DNA from: Pontibacter harenae | GTDB lineage: Bacteria; Bacteroidota; Bacteroidia; Cytophagales; Hymenobacteraceae | Assembly: GCF_020907245.1 (NCBI RefSeq) | Contig: NZ_JAJJWH010000046.1 | Location: forward strand, 1-34,152 | Direction of reading: 5' to 3' | Length of the DNA: 34,152 nt | In this document: piece by piece, positions 32,576 through 34,152 of the stretch | Position numbering within the stretch: position 1 is the first letter of the stretch | How the letters are laid out: every line of letters begins with the position of its first letter | The notes under the pieces: model-generated | The model's database searches: none | What the model was told of the DNA's origin: nothing | The model's input: the letters and a program-made list of their open reading frames with translations, nothing else | Position numbers and translations under genes: made by a program

Positions 32576-33776
32576 AAAATCTCCATACCTAAAAGAGTTG
32601 CACAATTATGTCGTTAAGATTCTTTTAGTTGACGATAAGGAAGAAAACCTTATTAGTCTGGAGAGTTTGCTATCGAAGGAGGATGAGAATGTCTCTTACC
32701 TCTTTGCACATTCAGGAGAGGAAGCTCTTAAGAAAGCTTTGAAGGAAGAACTAGCCTTGATTATGCTGGACGTACAGATGCCAGGAATGAATGGTTATGA
32801 AGTGGCCCGTTATCTGCGCAATGCTTCCAAAACAAAAGATATTCCCATCATATTTGTTACAGCTATAGATAAAGAGTCGTCTCATGTGGTAGAGGGCTTT
32901 GAGGCTGGTGCAGTCGATTTCCTGTTTAAGCCTTTGCACCCATTTATTACAAAGGCAAAGGTATCGGCCTTTGTAGATTTCTATCTTCAGAAGAAGGAGC
33001 TTGAAAAAGCAAACAGGCTTGCCTTTGAGATGAACATAGAGCTAGAGAAGCGGGTGAAAGAGCGAACAAAAGAGCTTACTAAAGTCAATAACGATCTTGA
33101 TAATTTTGTGTATACAGCTTCGCATGATCTTAAAGCACCTATCAATAACATAGAGGGTTTGATGTCTGTGCTAGACGATACCTTACATGAGCAGTATGAT
33201 GATGTGAAGGCTGTAACTCCTATCATGGAAATGATTAACGAATCTGTTAGCCGTTTTAAAAATATATTACAAGATCTTACAGAAATAGCAAAGGTTCAGT
33301 ATCAGAGTGCAGATAAAGGAGTTAAAGCAAATTTTAAAGAAATACTGGATGATGTAAAACTCAGTATACAAGACCAGATACAGGATTCAGAAGCTGTTAT
33401 TACGGAAGATTTCTCAAGCGCCCCAACAGTCATTTTTTCTAAGAAGAACCTTAGAAGCATCCTTTACAACCTAGTTTCGAATTCCGTAAAATACAGGTCC
33501 CCTGAAAGAAAGCCAGTAATTAAGGTAAGCGCATACAAAGAGGACGGCTATACGGTTATATCAGTACAAGATAATGGCTTAGGATTAAAACAGGAAGACC
33601 AGAAGAAAGTATATTCCATGTTCACCAGGCTGCACGACCACGTAGAAGGAACTGGCGTTGGTATGACAATAGTGAAGCGTATAATAGAAAACAACGATGG
33701 AAAGATACAGTTAGAAAGTGAAGAAGGAAAAGGAACAGAGTTTAAAGTGTATCTAAAAAGTGAGACTACAGCTTAA
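32556..33776 (+). CDS. Receiver-histidine kinase (REC-HisKA-ATPase)
   Basis: A 406-residue soluble protein. The receiver (about 20-135) has Asp26/27, phospho-acceptor Asp72 (LIMLDVQMPG), Thr102 and Lys125 (FKP). A coiled coil (143-182) leads to HisKA with His190 in DNFVYTASHDLKAP. The ATPase has NLVSNSVKYR, QDNGLGL, and GTGVGMTIVKRI. The receiver could take phosphate from the hybrid kinase and switch this kinase on or off, making a cascade. The core is a clear paralogue of the PAS kinase at 20427. ATG 32556 lies within cheB; last gene of the operon. Confidence 0.93.
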   Translation: MIIEQHKKSPYLKELHNYVVKILLVDDKEENLISLESLLSKEDENVSYLFAHSGEEALKKALKEELALIMLDVQMPGMNGYEVARYLRNASKTKDIPIIFVTAIDKESSHVVEGFEAGAVDFLFKPLHPFITKAKVSAFVDFYLQKKELEKANRLAFEMNIELEKRVKERTKELTKVNNDLDNFVYTASHDLKAPINNIEGLMSVLDDTLHEQYDDVKAVTPIMEMINESVSRFKNILQDLTEIAKVQYQSADKGVKANFKEILDDVKLSIQDQIQDSEAVITEDFSSAPTVIFSKKNLRSILYNLVSNSVKYRSPERKPVIKVSAYKEDGYTVISVQDNGLGLKQEDQKKVYSMFTRLHDHVEGTGVGMTIVKRIIENNDGKIQLESEEGKGTEFKVYLKSETTA

Positions 33777-34027
33777 GGTTTGATTCCTATACAACCTGCC
33801 TACAATTTTATCAAAAGTAAACAGCACACCCATCCTGAGCGGAGAAGAAGCAACCATCTATCAGTATAACCGCACACAGTATAACCGCACAATCTATACA
33901 TTATGAGTTTTCATCTCTTTCATGAGTATAATATAGTAGCTGTGAATAGGAGTTGAAAAAAGCTTACAAGGTATTAAAGAAAGTATAAAAAACTTCCTTG
34001 CAAACATGAACTAAAGGGCGGCGTTGG
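33777..34027. other. Gap after the kinase operon with a 15-bp tandem repeat
   Basis: No gene seen. CAGTATAACCGCACA occurs twice in tandem (33862-33876, 33877-33891). No clear hairpin terminator follows the operon. Confidence 0.6.
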
Positions 34028-34152
34028 TTATTCATCAGTGTCCTCGGCAGGCGGATACGGTAACAATGATCGGCAGGCTGAAAGTTTTCCCAAAAACAAT
34101 CCTTCTTCCTCACAGGCACTTAGGCCTCTGGAGTAGTTTATTTCAACCTTTG
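34028..34152 (-). CDS. Possible 3' end of a minus-strand gene running off the window
   Basis: On the minus strand a frame is open from the window edge to TAA at 34028-34030, about 40 codons. It reads like a natural C-terminus (SRGLSACEEEGLFLGKL, then an acidic PPAEDTDE tail). It is partial and too short to identify. The plus strand over the same stretch is also open for a Gly/Ser-rich frame but has no start codon. Low certainty. Confidence 0.35.
   Translation of the reverse strand, partial: KVEINYSRGLSACEEEGLFLGKLSACRSLLPYPPAEDTDE

Noticed and set aside
27161..33776. A chemotaxis operon controlling flagella
   Set aside because: There is no CheA, CheW, CheY-only protein, MCP or flagellar gene, and the kinases are of the transcription/signalling type.

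Overview
The window looks like a chromosomal segment of a Bacteroidota bacterium, most likely Cytophagales and probably Hymenobacteraceae (Pontibacter-like). The support is indirect: a type IX secretion C-terminal sorting domain, several promoters fitting the Bacteroidetes pattern (TTTG, 19 bp, TAnnTTTG), few Shine-Dalgarno sequences, lipoprotein signals, and large cytophagal-type hybrid kinases. The genus is an inference. I see no rRNA, tRNA, CRISPR array, insertion sequence or prophage.

Layout. 85-4246 carries threonine aldolase (minus), a small conserved basic protein (plus) read from an overlapping divergent promoter, a YfcE-type phosphoesterase, a ModF-like double ATPase and a small PD-(D/E)XK-like protein. 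4247-7318 is gene-poor. It holds a small lipoprotein, a striking Arg/Asp/Tyr- and Gly/Tyr-rich disordered protein insulated by hairpin terminators, and two long gaps with short repeats and dyads. 7319-11113 is a three-gene sugar-nucleotide cassette: a SAF-domain oxidoreductase, a UDP-glucuronate decarboxylase/apiose-synthase-like SDR, and a UDP-glucose dehydrogenase. 11435-15908 has gamma-glutamyltranspeptidase (lipoprotein), an unknown 79-aa protein, RtcB RNA ligase and a pseudouridine synthase. 15949-19049 is a thiamine salvage operon on the minus strand (promoter, TPP riboswitch, thiM, thiE, thiD, tenA). It is followed by a stop-interrupted small gene, a pirin, a cytoplasmic four-PAS histidine kinase, a T9SS-exported beta-propeller-repeat protein and a solitary cytosine-5 DNA methyltransferase.

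27161-33776 is the most interesting unit, a tight operon with overlapping genes. It encodes a membrane NIT-HAMP-GAF hybrid histidine kinase with three receivers, a CheR methyltransferase, a stand-alone CheB methylesterase and a receiver-histidine kinase. No chemoreceptor, CheA or CheW is present. The hybrid kinase has a long Glu/Gln-rich coiled coil between GAF and HisKA, which I propose is the substrate of CheR/CheB, giving a sensor kinase with chemotaxis-like methylation adaptation. The last kinase shares its catalytic core with the four-PAS kinase at 20427-22964. The final 125 bases may hold the 3' end of a minus-strand gene running off the window.
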